Positions 52,069-61,490 of a stretch of 64,000 nt of DNA are shown here, piece by piece. Numbering within the stretch: position 1 is the stretch's first letter; every line of letters starts with the position of its first letter. The stretch is from Marinitoga lauensis (lineage in GTDB: Bacteria > Thermotogota > Thermotogae > Petrotogales > Petrotogaceae). The notes under the pieces are model-generated. The model saw only the letters and a program-made list of their open reading frames with translations, had not been told where the DNA came from and ran no database searches. The stretch spans positions 1 to 64,000 of the forward strand of contig NZ_QHLX01000005.1 of assembly GCF_004135675.1 (NCBI RefSeq), in the 5' to 3' direction. Position numbers and translations under genes: made by a program.

Positions 52069-53220
52069 TCAATAAAAAACCCCGGAAGAACCGGGGAAAG
52101 AATTTTTAATAAAATTAATAATCTGCTGGTTAATTGTTGTTACATATGTGAATTCTCCATTTTTAACCATATCAATAACAACAGATTTTTCTGCATCACC
52201 ATTCTTATTAATAGTAATCATACCAGTAGCACCTGGGAAGTTTTTAACCTGCCTAATTGCTTTTGCTATTGCTTTAGGATCAGCTTTCCCCGCTATTTCT
52301 ATAGCTTTTCTTAAAACTAAATATGCATCAAATCCTAAAGCGTGCATAGCACCAGGTTCAGAACCGTATTTTTCCTTGAATTTTTCAACAAATACTTTTG
52401 TCATCTCTGTTGCAGCACCTTTTGGATGGAAATGTGTTGTATAATATAATCCCTCAACTGCATCTCCGCCTATCTTAATTAATTCAGGAGCTTCTGCACC
52501 ATCTCCAGCTAAAATAGGACCTTTAAATCCTAACATTCTTGCCTGTCTTGCGAATAAAGAAATTTCTGGATAGTATCCTGTAATATATAATACATCAGGA
52601 TTTTTATTAATAGCATCTGTTAATTGAGCACTAAATTCCTGGTCACCAGTTTTAAAGAATTCGATGAAATAATTTCCTCCTAATTCTTGGAATTTCTTTT
52701 TAAAGAAATTGGCTAAACCAACACTATAATCTTGCTCAACATCGATAAATACAGCAGCTTTTTTCGCATTTAAATTTTTATATGCAAATATAGCAGCAGC
52801 AGCACCTTGATAAGGATCTATAAAACAAACACGAGATACGTATTTTTTTCTGTTTGTAACCAATGGATTTGTTGATGAAGAAGTTAACATTGGAATATGT
52901 TTTCTTTCTGCAACAGCACCACCAGCTAATGAATGAGCACTGGCAACTTCTCCGATTATTGCAACAACTTTTTCCTTATCAATAACTCTACTTACAGCAT
53001 TAGCAGCTTCTGTTTTTTCTGATCTATTGTCTACTAATACTAAATCAATTTTTTCACCCAATACCTCTGGATACATTTCATGAGCTAATTCAATTCCCTG
53101 CCATGACATTTCACCAAAAGCAGCAATACCTCCAGTCATTGGTAAAACAACACCAATTTTAATATTTGCGAATAAAACCAACGAAAGAATTAAAACTACT
53201 GCTAGAAACAACTTTTTCAT
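52069..53220 (-). CDS. livJ: branched-chain amino acid ABC transporter substrate-binding protein LivJ
   Basis: About 383 residues, signal peptide 1-18 (KKLFLAVVLILSLVLFA), then the type I periplasmic-binding fold, KIGVVLPMTGGIAAFGEMSW and AAAAIFAYKNLNAKKAAVF. Start ATG 53220 with GGGAGGG upstream. The last residues as sequenced (FPGSSGVFY) are encoded by the terminator hairpin, which is unusual; a homopolymer error may have hidden an earlier stop. Confidence 0.93.
   Translation of the reverse strand: MKKLFLAVVLILSLVLFANIKIGVVLPMTGGIAAFGEMSWQGIELAHEMYPEVLGEKIDLVLVDNRSEKTEAANAVSRVIDKEKVVAIIGEVASAHSLAGGAVAERKHIPMLTSSSTNPLVTNRKKYVSRVCFIDPYQGAAAAIFAYKNLNAKKAAVFIDVEQDYSVGLANFFKKKFQELGGNYFIEFFKTGDQEFSAQLTDAINKNPDVLYITGYYPEISLFARQARMLGFKGPILAGDGAEAPELIKIGGDAVEGLYYTTHFHPKGAATEMTKVFVEKFKEKYGSEPGAMHALGFDAYLVLRKAIEIAGKADPKAIAKAIRQVKNFPGATGMITINKNGDAEKSVVIDMVKNGEFTYVTTINQQIINFIKNSFPGSSGVFY
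52073..52096 (-). terminator. intrinsic terminator between livJ and livHMGF
   Basis: CCCCGG-TTCTT-CCGGGG followed by T6 on the minus strand. It would give more binding protein than permease/ATPase, a common arrangement. The livJ stop as sequenced lies beyond the hairpin. Confidence 0.88.
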
Positions 53221-53350
53221 AGAATCCCTCCCTATTCTAATTTTAAGTAATGTAAAAACTTGTTTATATTTTACTATATTTTAATATAGTTGTCAAGTAT
53301 GAAAAATATTTCATAATATATTAAAAATTGTCGTAATTTATTAACAAAAT

Positions 53351-53756
53351 CTTCCGCTTTGCGGAAGGTTTAAGGATAATAAATATTTATAATTAAAAAT
53401 TATTACCAATTTTCTTCACGAAGTGAAGAGCTTCCGCGAAGTGGAAGATTTAAGAATTTTTTGATAAAAAATAAGGGACTCATTATGTATGAGTCCCTCA
53501 GGCTGTTGTTAAAATAAAATAAAAAAAATAATATGAGCGAATCCTAAACATTTCGCGGAGCGAAAGTTTTAAGGTTGTTTTTTATTTTATAATAAAAATA
53601 TTTTTCCTAAAACCCTTCACGAAGTGAAGAGTAGCGAAAGGTCTAAGATTTAAAAAATTTTATTATTATAATATTTTTCCTAAACCCTTCGCGAAGCGAA
53701 GAGTTTAAGGATTTTTGATAAAAAATAAGGGACTCATTATGTATGAGTCCCTTATT
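53351..53756. repeat. cluster of REP-like small palindromes and duplicated terminator
   Basis: The 536-bp gap between livJ and the PFK-like gene holds no gene. It carries palindromes CTTCCGC-TTT-GCGGAAG (53351-53367), CTTCAC-GAA-GTGAAG (53414-53428), CTTCCGC-GAA-GTGGAAG (53431-53447), TTTCGC-GGA-GCGAAA (53551-53565), CTTCAC-GAA-GTGAAG (53615-53629) and CTTCGC-GAA-GCGAAG (53687-53701), several with a following TTTAAG. A 38-bp block with hairpin GGGACTCAT/ATGAGTCCC occurs identically at 53461-53498 and 53715-53752; the second copy terminates the PFK-like gene. Confidence 0.85.
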
Positions 53757-54764
53757 TTAAAAGAATATTTTTGCCATTTCATAAATTCTAGAATCAATTT
53801 CTTTATTTTTTAAAAGTTCGTTAGAAAATGGTACATCAAAAATTTCAAAACCTTTTAAAGAAAGAGCTATATTAACTTTTCCTTTTTTTATATATTCAAT
53901 AGCCTTTGTTGAAAACATGGTGGCAATTAATCTATCAAAAGATACTGGAGTTCCACCTCTTTGCATATAACCAAGATTAACATTTCTACACTCCACCCCT
54001 TCAATATTATCTTTAATAAATTTTGAAATAACATCTGAAGGGGTACTTTCAGGAATTTTGTCTTTAATGATCTTTAACCGTTCTGATAAAGGGCATTTTT
54101 CTTGAACTACAACAATAGAAAATTTCTTTCCTTCATCATATCTTTTTTTGATATTTTCTATTAATTTATCAGGATTAAATTTTATTTCAGGAATTAAAAT
54201 ATAATCTGCACCACCAGTTAATCCACCAAGAGTAGCCAACCATCCTGCTTCGTCTCCGCCAACTTCTACAACGATAACTCTATGACCAGCACTAGCAGTT
54301 GAATGTAATGCATCTAATGTTTTTGTTACAGTTTCTAATGCAGTAAAAAATCCTATGCTAAAATCAGTCCATGGTAAATCATTATCTATTGTTGCAGGAA
54401 TTACAATTGATGGCATTCCCTCATCAGAAATTTTTAGAGCAATTTCTGTTCCTGTATGACCGCTCATTATTATAAATGCAGTTATTTGATATTTTTCAAA
54501 ATTTTCTTTTAATTTAATAAAATCATCAGGATTTTTTGTTGGATCAAATTTTGAAGAACCCAAAATAGTTCCACCACGTTCTAAAATTCCTGATACATGT
54601 TCTTTTGTCATAACAAAAACTCTATCTTCTAAAAAACCCTTAAAACCATCATAAACACCTAAAACTTCGATATCTTCAATGGCAGACTTCCTGACTAATG
54701 CTCTAATTGCGCTATTAAGACCAGGACAATCACCACCGACATTCATAACAGCAATTCTTTTCAT
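53757..54764 (-). CDS. divergent phosphofructokinase-family protein
   Basis: 335 residues, clearly PFK fold: VGGDCPGLNSAIR, RGGTILGSS, PATIDNDLPWTD, GYMQRGGTP and FDRLIATMFSTKAI. By hand alignment with E. coli PfkA, the catalytic Asp127 (TIDND) is kept. The phosphodonor motif GGDGS is SGHTG (Asp103 to His, Gly104 to Thr), Arg72 is Lys, the MGR motif is GGD and His249 is Tyr. It therefore is neither a standard ATP- nor PPi-dependent enzyme by motif. It follows hppA by 12 bp in one transcript, which hints at pyrophosphate metabolism. Substrate and donor are unknown. Confidence 0.8.
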   Translation of the reverse strand: MKRIAVMNVGGDCPGLNSAIRALVRKSAIEDIEVLGVYDGFKGFLEDRVFVMTKEHVSGILERGGTILGSSKFDPTKNPDDFIKLKENFEKYQITAFIIMSGHTGTEIALKISDEGMPSIVIPATIDNDLPWTDFSIGFFTALETVTKTLDALHSTASAGHRVIVVEVGGDEAGWLATLGGLTGGADYILIPEIKFNPDKLIENIKKRYDEGKKFSIVVVQEKCPLSERLKIIKDKIPESTPSDVISKFIKDNIEGVECRNVNLGYMQRGGTPVSFDRLIATMFSTKAIEYIKKGKVNIALSLKGFEIFDVPFSNELLKNKEIDSRIYEMAKIFF

Positions 54765-54776
54765 AATTCGCCCCCT

Positions 54777-56756
54777 TTATTTAAAAATCTTCATTAATAT
54801 AGGAATTACAACGATAGAAACAATAGACATAAGCTTTATTAATATATTTATTGCAGGTCCAGCTGTATCTTTAAAAGGATCTCCTACGGTGTCTCCAATT
54901 ACAGAAGCTTTATGGGCAAATCCGCCTTTTCCACCAAAATTACCTTCTTCAATATATTTTTTTGCATTATCCCAGGCACCGCCAGCATTGGCCATAAATA
55001 TAGCAAGCATAACTCCTGAAACAGTTGTTCCCACAAGCATTCCAGCTACAGATTCTTTTCCAAGTATAAAAAACATGATAATAGGCATAAATACCGCCAA
55101 TAATGATGGAAAAACCATTTTTCTTAAAGCTCCTTTTGTGGCAATTGAAACACATGAAGAATAGTCTGGATCTGCTTTTCCTTCCATTAAACCGACTATT
55201 TCCTTAAATTGCCTTCTGACTTCTTTTACCATTATTTCTGCTGCATCCCCAACGGCTTTCATAGCCATTGAAGAAAATAAGAAAGGAAGCATTCCACCAA
55301 TTAAGGCACCTATGAATACCTGTGATTTTGAAAGGTCTATAATATTTAAACCTGTAACTTTAGTATAAGAAGCAAATAATGCTAAAGCAGTTAAAGCCGC
55401 AGAACCTATAGCAAAACCTTTTCCTATTGCAGCTGTAGTATTTCCAACAGCATCTAATTGATCTGTTCTTTCCCTTACATATGGTTCAAGTTCTGCCATT
55501 TGTGCAATTCCACCTGCATTATCGGCTATAGGTCCATAAGCATCTATTGCAAGAGTTATACCTAATGTGGCTAACATACCTACTCCTGCTAATGCAATAC
55601 CGAATAATCCAAGCAAATTGTATGAGATTATTGTAGCAATAGAAATTAAAATAACTGGTATAGCTGTTGATTCCATTCCTATTGCCATACCGTTAATTAA
55701 TAATGGAGCTGCGCCACTTACAGCACTATTAGCAAGATGTTTCACAGGTTTTTTTGCAGTATAGTATTCTGTAATACTCCCGATAATCATACCGACAATC
55801 ATACCAAGTAAAATGACGAAAAATGGGTTAATAGTTTTTAATATTATTAAAGATAAAAATAAAACTCCTACTAACGTTAAACCATTTGCGATATACGTTC
55901 CAAAATGCAAAGCTTTTGAAGGATCCACATTGTCTTTATTTTTTAAACTCAAATTAAAAAAAACAATACCAATTATTGCAGAGAGAATTCCAATAGATAC
56001 AACTAAAAATGGGAATACAGCACCTTCTTTGTTATAGGCTAATACACCTAAAGCAGAAGCAGAAAATATTGAGCCGACAAAGGATTCATATAAGTCAGCT
56101 CCCATTCCAGCGACATCACCGACATTATCACCAACATTGTCGGCAATAACAGCGGGATTTCTTGGGTCATCTTCAGGAATACCAGCTTCAGTCTTTCCAA
56201 CCAGATCAGCACCAACATCTGCAGCTTTAGTAAATATTCCTCCACCAACTCTTGCAAATAATGCTACCAAAGAAGCTCCCATAGCATATCCACTCATTGA
56301 TATAGTGTCGCCATTGGTTAAATAAAAAATCAGTCCCAATCCAAATAGTCCGAGTGAAGCCACAGTCATTCCCATGACAGCTCCTCCATTGAAAGCTATC
56401 TTTAATCCTTTACTTATTGATTCGATGGCTCCTTGAGCAGTTCGTGTATTTGTTTTTGTGGCAATACTCATACCAAAAAAACCAGCTGAAACAGATAATG
56501 TTGCACCAAGAAAAAAAGATAAAGCCATTTCCCACCCATTAATTAAACCAAGTAGGAGGAAAATAATGAGAACTATAACATATAATATTTTATATTCTGA
56601 TATTAAAAATGCCTTCGCTCCCATTTGTATTGCTCCAGATATTTTTTGCATTTTTTCATTACCTGGAGAGTTTTCCAGTACTTTAAAAGTAAGGAATACT
56701 GTGAATATAATACCGATTAAACCAAAAATAATGCCACTTAAATTAAGAATGTACAT
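54777..56756 (-). CDS. hppA: membrane-bound pyrophosphatase, K+-dependent (Na+- or H+-translocating)
   Basis: 659 residues, about 16 helices. Couples PPi hydrolysis to ion export. Catalytic loops: DVGADLVGKTEAGIPEDDPR, NVGDNVGDVAGMGADLYES and GDTVGDPFKDTAGPA. GNTTAAIGKG carries Ala where K+-independent enzymes have Lys, so it should be K+-dependent, like the Na+-pumping Thermotoga enzyme. Good ribosome site GGGAGGATT before ATG 56756. In operon with the PFK-like gene. Confidence 0.95.
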   Translation of the reverse strand: MYILNLSGIIFGLIGIIFTVFLTFKVLENSPGNEKMQKISGAIQMGAKAFLISEYKILYVIVLIIFLLLGLINGWEMALSFFLGATLSVSAGFFGMSIATKTNTRTAQGAIESISKGLKIAFNGGAVMGMTVASLGLFGLGLIFYLTNGDTISMSGYAMGASLVALFARVGGGIFTKAADVGADLVGKTEAGIPEDDPRNPAVIADNVGDNVGDVAGMGADLYESFVGSIFSASALGVLAYNKEGAVFPFLVVSIGILSAIIGIVFFNLSLKNKDNVDPSKALHFGTYIANGLTLVGVLFLSLIILKTINPFFVILLGMIVGMIIGSITEYYTAKKPVKHLANSAVSGAAPLLINGMAIGMESTAIPVILISIATIISYNLLGLFGIALAGVGMLATLGITLAIDAYGPIADNAGGIAQMAELEPYVRERTDQLDAVGNTTAAIGKGFAIGSAALTALALFASYTKVTGLNIIDLSKSQVFIGALIGGMLPFLFSSMAMKAVGDAAEIMVKEVRRQFKEIVGLMEGKADPDYSSCVSIATKGALRKMVFPSLLAVFMPIIMFFILGKESVAGMLVGTTVSGVMLAIFMANAGGAWDNAKKYIEEGNFGGKGGFAHKASVIGDTVGDPFKDTAGPAINILIKLMSIVSIVVIPILMKIFK

Positions 56757-56818
56757 TAGAATCCTCCCTTCAACACTATAATTTATACTATATTATATCA
56801 TAAATATTCAATTGATGA

Positions 56819-56852
56819 CAAAAAAGCGCCTACAATTTTTGTAGACGCTTTT
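56819..56852 (-). terminator. terminator of trpB
   Basis: AAAAGCGCCTAC / GTAGACGCTTTT hairpin with T-rich flanks on both strands. Confidence 0.88.
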
Positions 56853-56854
56853 TT

Positions 56855-58128
56855 ATTATGAATATGCTGTTAAATCGAGCAAACCGTGTCCGGATAGCGT
56901 AAATACTATAACTTTTTTTCTTTATTTTCTCTTGCTAGAAGAGCTTCTTTAATTGCACCAGCAATTGCATGCGATGATTCAGGAGCAGGTATTATTCCTT
57001 CTAATTTAGCAAAAAGTTTAGCAGCTTTAAATGTTTCTTCTTGAGTGAAGGCTACAGCATTTAACATATTTTCACGTTTTAATCTGGCAATAATTGGTGC
57101 TGAACCGTGATATCTTAATCCTCCTGCATGTATTTTTGGTGGAATAAAGTCTTTTCCAAGCGTATACATCTTCATTAAAGGAGTTAATCCTGCAGTATCC
57201 CCATTATCATATTTATACTCTCCCTCTGTTAATGTTGGACATGATTTTGGTTCACAGGCTAAAAACTTTATATTTTTTCCTGATAATTTTTCTGGAATAA
57301 AAGGCAAAATTGTTCCTCCAAGGTTTGAGCCACCTCCATGGCATCCAATTATAATATCTGGTTTTTCATTTATTTTTTCAAATTGTTTTTTTATCTCTAA
57401 TCCAATTATAGTCTGGTGTAATAATACATGATTTAAAACACTTCCAAGTGCGTATTTGGCATTGTTTTTACTAAACACAACTTCTAAAGCTTCACTTATA
57501 GCTATTCCAAGGCTACCAGGATTTTCTTTATCTAAATTTAACATTTTTTTGCCAAAGTTAGTTTCTAAACTGGGACTTGGTGTAACCTTTCCTCCAAAAA
57601 GATTTATAAGGTGCTTTCTCATTGGTTTCTGTTCAAAACTTGTTTTTACCATATATACTTCAATGTTTAAATTAAATTTTGATCCAGCATAGGATAAAGC
57701 GCTTCCCCATTGTCCTGCACCGGTTTCTGTAACCAATGTTTCTACTCCAGAAATTTTATTATAATATGACTGCGGAATTGAAGTATTTGTTTTATGACTT
57801 CCTGTTGGAGAAACTCCTTCATATTTATAATATATTTTCGCTGGAGTTTCTAAATATTCTTCTAAATTTGTCGCTTTAATAAGCGGAGAAGGTCTGAATA
57901 TAGCATATTCTTTCAATACTTCTTCTGGAATTTTGATAAATCTTTCTGTAGTTACTTCCTGTTCAACTAAAGGAGCTGGAAAAATAGCACTTAATTCTTC
58001 TGGTTTCATGATTTCTTTTGTTTGTGGATTCAATGGGGATCAAGCTGAAATGGTAAATCTGCCAATGCATTATACCAATATTTTGGCATCTCCTCAACTG
58101 ATAAATATACTCTTTCTCTTTTACCCAT
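56855..58128 (-). CDS. tryptophan synthase beta chain, TrpB2 type, two frameshifts as sequenced
   Basis: About 425 residues. PLP enzyme joining indole and serine to tryptophan. PLP lysine in SPTGSHKTNTS, GAGQWGSALSYAG, and the phosphate loop HGGGSNLGG. The N-terminal GKRERVYLSVEEMPKYWYN is typical of the stand-alone TrpB2 group, which lacks a tight TrpA partner. One C is missing near 58037-58040, and one A near 56907-56913; with the latter it ends FTLSGHGLLDLTAYS at TAA 56857-56855. No other trp gene is adjacent, and it is controlled by the upstream Trp leader. Confidence 0.92.
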
Positions 58129-58154
58129 AATATACACTCTCCTTTCCAGGGATA

Positions 58155-58189
58155 ATAAAAAAACCGGATATCCAAACTGGATATCCGGT
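58155..58189 (-). terminator. trp attenuator terminator
   Basis: ACCGGATATCC-AGTTT-GGATATCCGGT followed by T7 on the minus strand, between the leader peptide and trpB. It is a perfect 11-bp stem, placed where a regulated terminator should be. Confidence 0.9.
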
Positions 58190-58221
58190 GATTGCCTACA
58201 TAAATAGAATTGGCCCCAAAG

Positions 58222-58332
58222 TTATAGAGCATGACGAAATAGTAGACACCCACCGGGCGTCCACCACCAATTTAAACTATTTAAATTCAATGAATCATTT
58301 ATGACTATGTACTTTACTGTTTTTTTCATCAT
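58222..58332 (-). CDS. tryptophan leader peptide with Trp-Trp-Trp
   Basis: 36 codons: MMKKTVKYIVIN, a short middle, then LNWWWTPGG, ending FRHAL with TAA at 58224-58222. GGAGGGG precedes the ATG. Three consecutive Trp codons upstream of a transcription terminator before a trpB gene are the hallmark of ribosome-mediated attenuation. The Trp codons overlap the first arm of a hairpin (GTGGACGCCC/GGGTGTCTAC). When charged tRNA-Trp is scarce, the stalled ribosome should prevent the terminator at 58189-58155 from forming. Confidence 0.9.
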   Translation of the reverse strand: MMKKTVKYIVINDSLNLNSLNWWWTPGGCLLFRHAL

Positions 58333-58357
58333 AACCCCTCCAGGGATTTTTTCGATA

Positions 58358-58386
58358 TTATACTATATTTTTTTAGAAAAGTAAAG
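58358..58386 (-). promoter_or_regulatory. promoter of the trp leader-trpB unit
   Basis: Minus strand TTTACT (58386-58381), 17-bp spacer, TATAAT (58363-58358). Confidence 0.75.
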
Positions 58387-58487
58387 TATTTTTTTAAATT
58401 TAAGCTACTTTTTATTTTATCATTTATATGTTTTGTTAAAGAAAAACTCTTTTTAGACGATTTAATAAATCGAGGCGAGGTGAAAAT

Positions 58488-58835
58488 ATGAATAAATATT
58501 GTTCATTTGAAGAAGAAGATAATATAAAGGTTTTGAGATTTCTTACAAATATAACAGTAGAAAATAGTGGATACATTAAAGAAAGATTAGAATTTTTTTT
58601 GTCTTTTGAAAATAAGGAAATTATAGTAGATTTTTCAGATGTATATTTTATTGACAGTAATGGGTTAGGCGTTATTATTTCTCTTATACAAAGAGCAAGA
58701 AAATATAATAATAAATTGATTTTTATAAATGTAAATTCTTTAATAAAAAATATTCTAGATATAACAAAAGTTAATAGATTAATGAATATATTGGATACAT
58801 ATGAAGAAGCAAAAAAGTATACAATGACAATATAA
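58488..58835 (+). CDS. STAS-domain anti-sigma factor antagonist
   Basis: 115 residues from ATG 58488, with GGCGAGGTG upstream. VDFSDVYFIDSNGLGVIISL is the STAS signature with the phosphorylatable Ser. Such proteins act in partner-switching with a serine kinase/anti-sigma factor. No kinase or sigma gene is adjacent, so the target is unknown. Confidence 0.87.
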   Translation: MNKYCSFEEEDNIKVLRFLTNITVENSGYIKERLEFFLSFENKEIIVDFSDVYFIDSNGLGVIISLIQRARKYNNKLIFINVNSLIKNILDITKVNRLMNILDTYEEAKKYTMTI

Positions 58836-58862
58836 AAATCCAGCATATTGCTGGATTTTTAT
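58836..58862. terminator. bidirectional terminator
   Basis: AAAATCCAGCA-TAT-TGCTGGATTTTT between convergent genes. Confidence 0.92.
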
Positions 58863-58863
58863 T

Positions 58864-59295
58864 TTATAGTAGCTTTTTTATTTTTTCTATAATATCTTCA
58901 ATAGCTTTCATTTTTTCTGTGTTATATTCTTCTTTAGCTTTTTCATATTCATTTGTCCAAAAATCCAAACCACGTTTAATCAGGGTTTGAGAATCTCGAA
59001 TTTTTGAATTTTTATCTTCTACAAAGAGAATTCTTTTGATAAAAAGAGGTTGTTCAATGAAAATTTTACTTTTTATATTTTTAAAATCAATATTCTTTTT
59101 ATTTAGATCGAACTTATTTTTAAAAAAAATATTTGTTCCAAAAAATTGCAAATTACCTTTTTTAACAGGTGAAATATGAAATCTTGAGATTTCTTTTAAG
59201 CATTTTTGACAATAACCAATTTTTGTTAAAATACCGTCATAATAAAATTTCTGAACAATAATAGCGTCGTTTTTTTTGCAGAGTTGGCATTTCAT
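58864..59295 (-). CDS. zinc-finger protein with UvrB/C-like tail (McsA-like)
   Basis: 143 residues. Two CxxC pairs at the N-terminus (MKCQLCKKNDA and GYCQKCLKE) and a C-terminal helical motif, EKMKAIEDIIEKIKK, resembling UVR motifs of McsA-type proteins. No McsB or ClpC gene is nearby. Starts 2 bp after the pth stop on the same strand. Confidence 0.65.
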   Translation of the reverse strand: MKCQLCKKNDAIIVQKFYYDGILTKIGYCQKCLKEISRFHISPVKKGNLQFFGTNIFFKNKFDLNKKNIDFKNIKSKIFIEQPLFIKRILFVEDKNSKIRDSQTLIKRGLDFWTNEYEKAKEEYNTEKMKAIEDIIEKIKKLL

Positions 59296-59297
59296 TA

Positions 59298-59867
59298 TTA
59301 CTCATCTCCGGATAAATCTTTATTGTTAAATTTATTCATTGCTTCAGAAATTTTATTCTCTATTAATAAGTCAATAACAGGTATTGTTTTGTCTATAACT
59401 TTATTTATTTTATAGAATTCTTCGTTTGAAAATTCACTTAAAACGTAATCTGCAAGATTTATATGTTCAGGTTTTGGACCAATACCAATTCTGATTCTGG
59501 GAAATTCTGTACTTTGTAATACAGAAATAATTGATTTTAATCCATTATGTCCTCCCGCAGAACCATTTTGTCTTATTCTTATTTTCCCTAGATTTAAAGC
59601 AACATCATCATATATTACTATAATATCTTCAGGGTTGGTAAAATAATTTTTCAATTCATATAAAACTTTTCCGCTTAAATTCATATAAGTAAGCGGTTTT
59701 ATTAGCATAATATTTTCGTTTGAATATCCTTCAAAAGTTCTTTTTTCTATTTTTTTGAAGTTATTTTTATTTAATTCATAATATCTGTCTACAACCAAAA
59801 ACCCCACGTTATGTTTTGTAAAAACATAACGTGGGCCAGGATTTCCTAAACCGATTATTATTTTCAT
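59298..59867 (-). CDS. pth: peptidyl-tRNA hydrolase
   Basis: 189 residues; recycles peptidyl-tRNA. GLGNPGPRYVFTKHNVGF holds the catalytic His; KPLTYMNLSG and HNGLKSI are also conserved. Overlaps rplY by 4 bp, the usual partner gene. Confidence 0.95.
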   Translation of the reverse strand: MKIIIGLGNPGPRYVFTKHNVGFLVVDRYYELNKNNFKKIEKRTFEGYSNENIMLIKPLTYMNLSGKVLYELKNYFTNPEDIIVIYDDVALNLGKIRIRQNGSAGGHNGLKSIISVLQSTEFPRIRIGIGPKPEHINLADYVLSEFSNEEFYKINKVIDKTIPVIDLLIENKISEAMNKFNNKDLSGDE

Positions 59868-60493
59868 ATATTAGGCTTCTTCTCCTCTGTTTCTTCTTCT
59901 TCGCTTTCAACAGTTTCTGAAACTCTACCTGCAACTGGAATAGCTACAACAATTTCTTCTGGATCTAATAATACATCAATTGATTCAGCAATATTTAAAT
60001 CTTTTACTGTTAGGTGATCATTTACATCTAATTCTGAAATATCGACAACAAATTTCTCAACAATGTCTTTTGGTAAAATTTCTACAGGTAATTCATGGTG
60101 ATGGATTTCTAACATACCACCTTTAGATAAACCTTTTGCTTCACCAACAAATTCAATAGGAATGTTAAGATGCATTTTATGTCCTGAAGCAGGAACATAG
60201 AAATCTGCATGAATAGGTTTATCAGATACTTTATGTCTTTGAATAGTTTTTAAAAATGCTGTAAGTGTATATGTTTCACCATTTTCTTTTTCGATATTCA
60301 ATTGGATTGGAGTAGTTTCTTCGATTTTTTCAATCATTAACATTGTATCAACCAATGAAATTTTTAAATGAACATTTTCACCTTCTAAACCAGGTCCATA
60401 TACTACAGCCGGGATAAACCCTTCTTTTTTTACATGATTAGCTTTTTCGCCTTCTTTTCTTTCAATAGCTTTTAGTTGATATACTTTTGCCAT
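59864..60493 (-). CDS. rplY: 50S ribosomal protein L25 (TL5/CTC type)
   Basis: 209 residues: N-terminal L25 domain (FIPAVVYGPG) and the C-terminal TL5/CTC domain (LEIHHHELPVEILPKDI), with an acidic tail. Binds 5S rRNA. Between prs and pth, the common bacterial order. Confidence 0.95.
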   Translation of the reverse strand: MAKVYQLKAIERKEGEKANHVKKEGFIPAVVYGPGLEGENVHLKISLVDTMLMIEKIEETTPIQLNIEKENGETYTLTAFLKTIQRHKVSDKPIHADFYVPASGHKMHLNIPIEFVGEAKGLSKGGMLEIHHHELPVEILPKDIVEKFVVDISELDVNDHLTVKDLNIAESIDVLLDPEEIVVAIPVAGRVSETVESEEEETEEKKPNI

Positions 60494-60529
60494 TTGAATC
60501 CCTCCTATAATAAATTATTATTTATGATA

Positions 60530-61486
60530 TTATTTAAATAATATGCTTACAGACAAATTGTTTTTAATTCTTGCGACAGTTTCACCAAGTAACGAAGCAA
60601 CAGATAACACATGAAATTTATCCGGCAAGTCATTATGATATATTGTATCTGTAACATATATTTTTTCAATTACTGAATTTTGTAACTTTTCTTTTGCATT
60701 TTTGGAAAGAACGCCATGTGTTGCACATGCAATAACTTTTTTTGCACCTTTTTTCTTTAGCATTTCGGCAGCACCTACAAGAGAACCTCCAGTATCAATT
60801 ATATCATCAAATATTATTGCAGTTTTTTCACTAACATCACCAATAATATTAACTATTTCAGCTACATTATCTTTAGGTCTTCTTTTATCCAATATAGCTA
60901 ATGGTAAATTCATTTTTTCAGCTAATTTTCGAGCTCTTTTAACACCACCAACATCTGGTGAAACAACAACAGAATTTTCAGAGTCGAAATCATCACATTC
61001 ATTTTTAAAATAATTGACAAAAACAGGAAAACCCATTAAATTGTCAACTGGAATATCAAAAAAACCCTGGATTTGTTCAGCGTGTAAATCTAATGTAACA
61101 ATTCTTGATGCTCCAGCGACAGTCAATAAATTAGCCACTAATTTTGCTGAAATTGGATCTCTTCCTCTTGCTTTTCTATCCTGTCTAGCATAGCCAAAAT
61201 ATGGGATAACTACAGCAATAGAATTAGCTGATGCCCTTTTTAAAGCATCTATCATAATTAATAATTCCATCAAATTATCATTTACAGGTGCTGAAGTAGA
61301 TTGTATAACAAAAGTATCCAATCCTCTAACAGTTTCACCTATTCTTAAATTAACTTCCCCATCTGCAAATCTTTTTAATTCAACTTCACTTAATCTTATA
61401 CCTAAATACTGGACAATTTTTTCAGCTAATGTTTTGTTGGAATTACCGCTAAAAATTTTAATTTCGTGGGCCATTGAAAAAGGCAT
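60530..61486 (-). CDS. prs: ribose-phosphate pyrophosphokinase
   Basis: 318 residues; makes PRPP from ribose 5-phosphate and [50 protein letters not shown] and the PRPP loop [20 protein letters not shown] 61486 has AAAGGAG 12 bp upstream; an ATG four codons later is possible. Four bp after glmU. Confidence 0.96.
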   Translation of the reverse strand: MPFSMAHEIKIFSGNSNKTLAEKIVQYLGIRLSEVELKRFADGEVNLRIGETVRGLDTFVIQSTSAPVNDNLMELLIMIDALKRASANSIAVVIPYFGYARQDRKARGRDPISAKLVANLLTVAGASRIVTLDLHAEQIQGFFDIPVDNLMGFPVFVNYFKNECDDFDSENSVVVSPDVGGVKRARKLAEKMNLPLAILDKRRPKDNVAEIVNIIGDVSEKTAIIFDDIIDTGGSLVGAAEMLKKKGAKKVIACATHGVLSKNAKEKLQNSVIEKIYVTDTIYHNDLPDKFHVLSVASLLGETVARIKNNLSVSILFK

Positions 61487-61490
61487 TTTT

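Noticed and set aside
54967-56325. Several frames antisense or out of frame within hppA
   Set aside because: They are shadows of the well-conserved pyrophosphatase gene.
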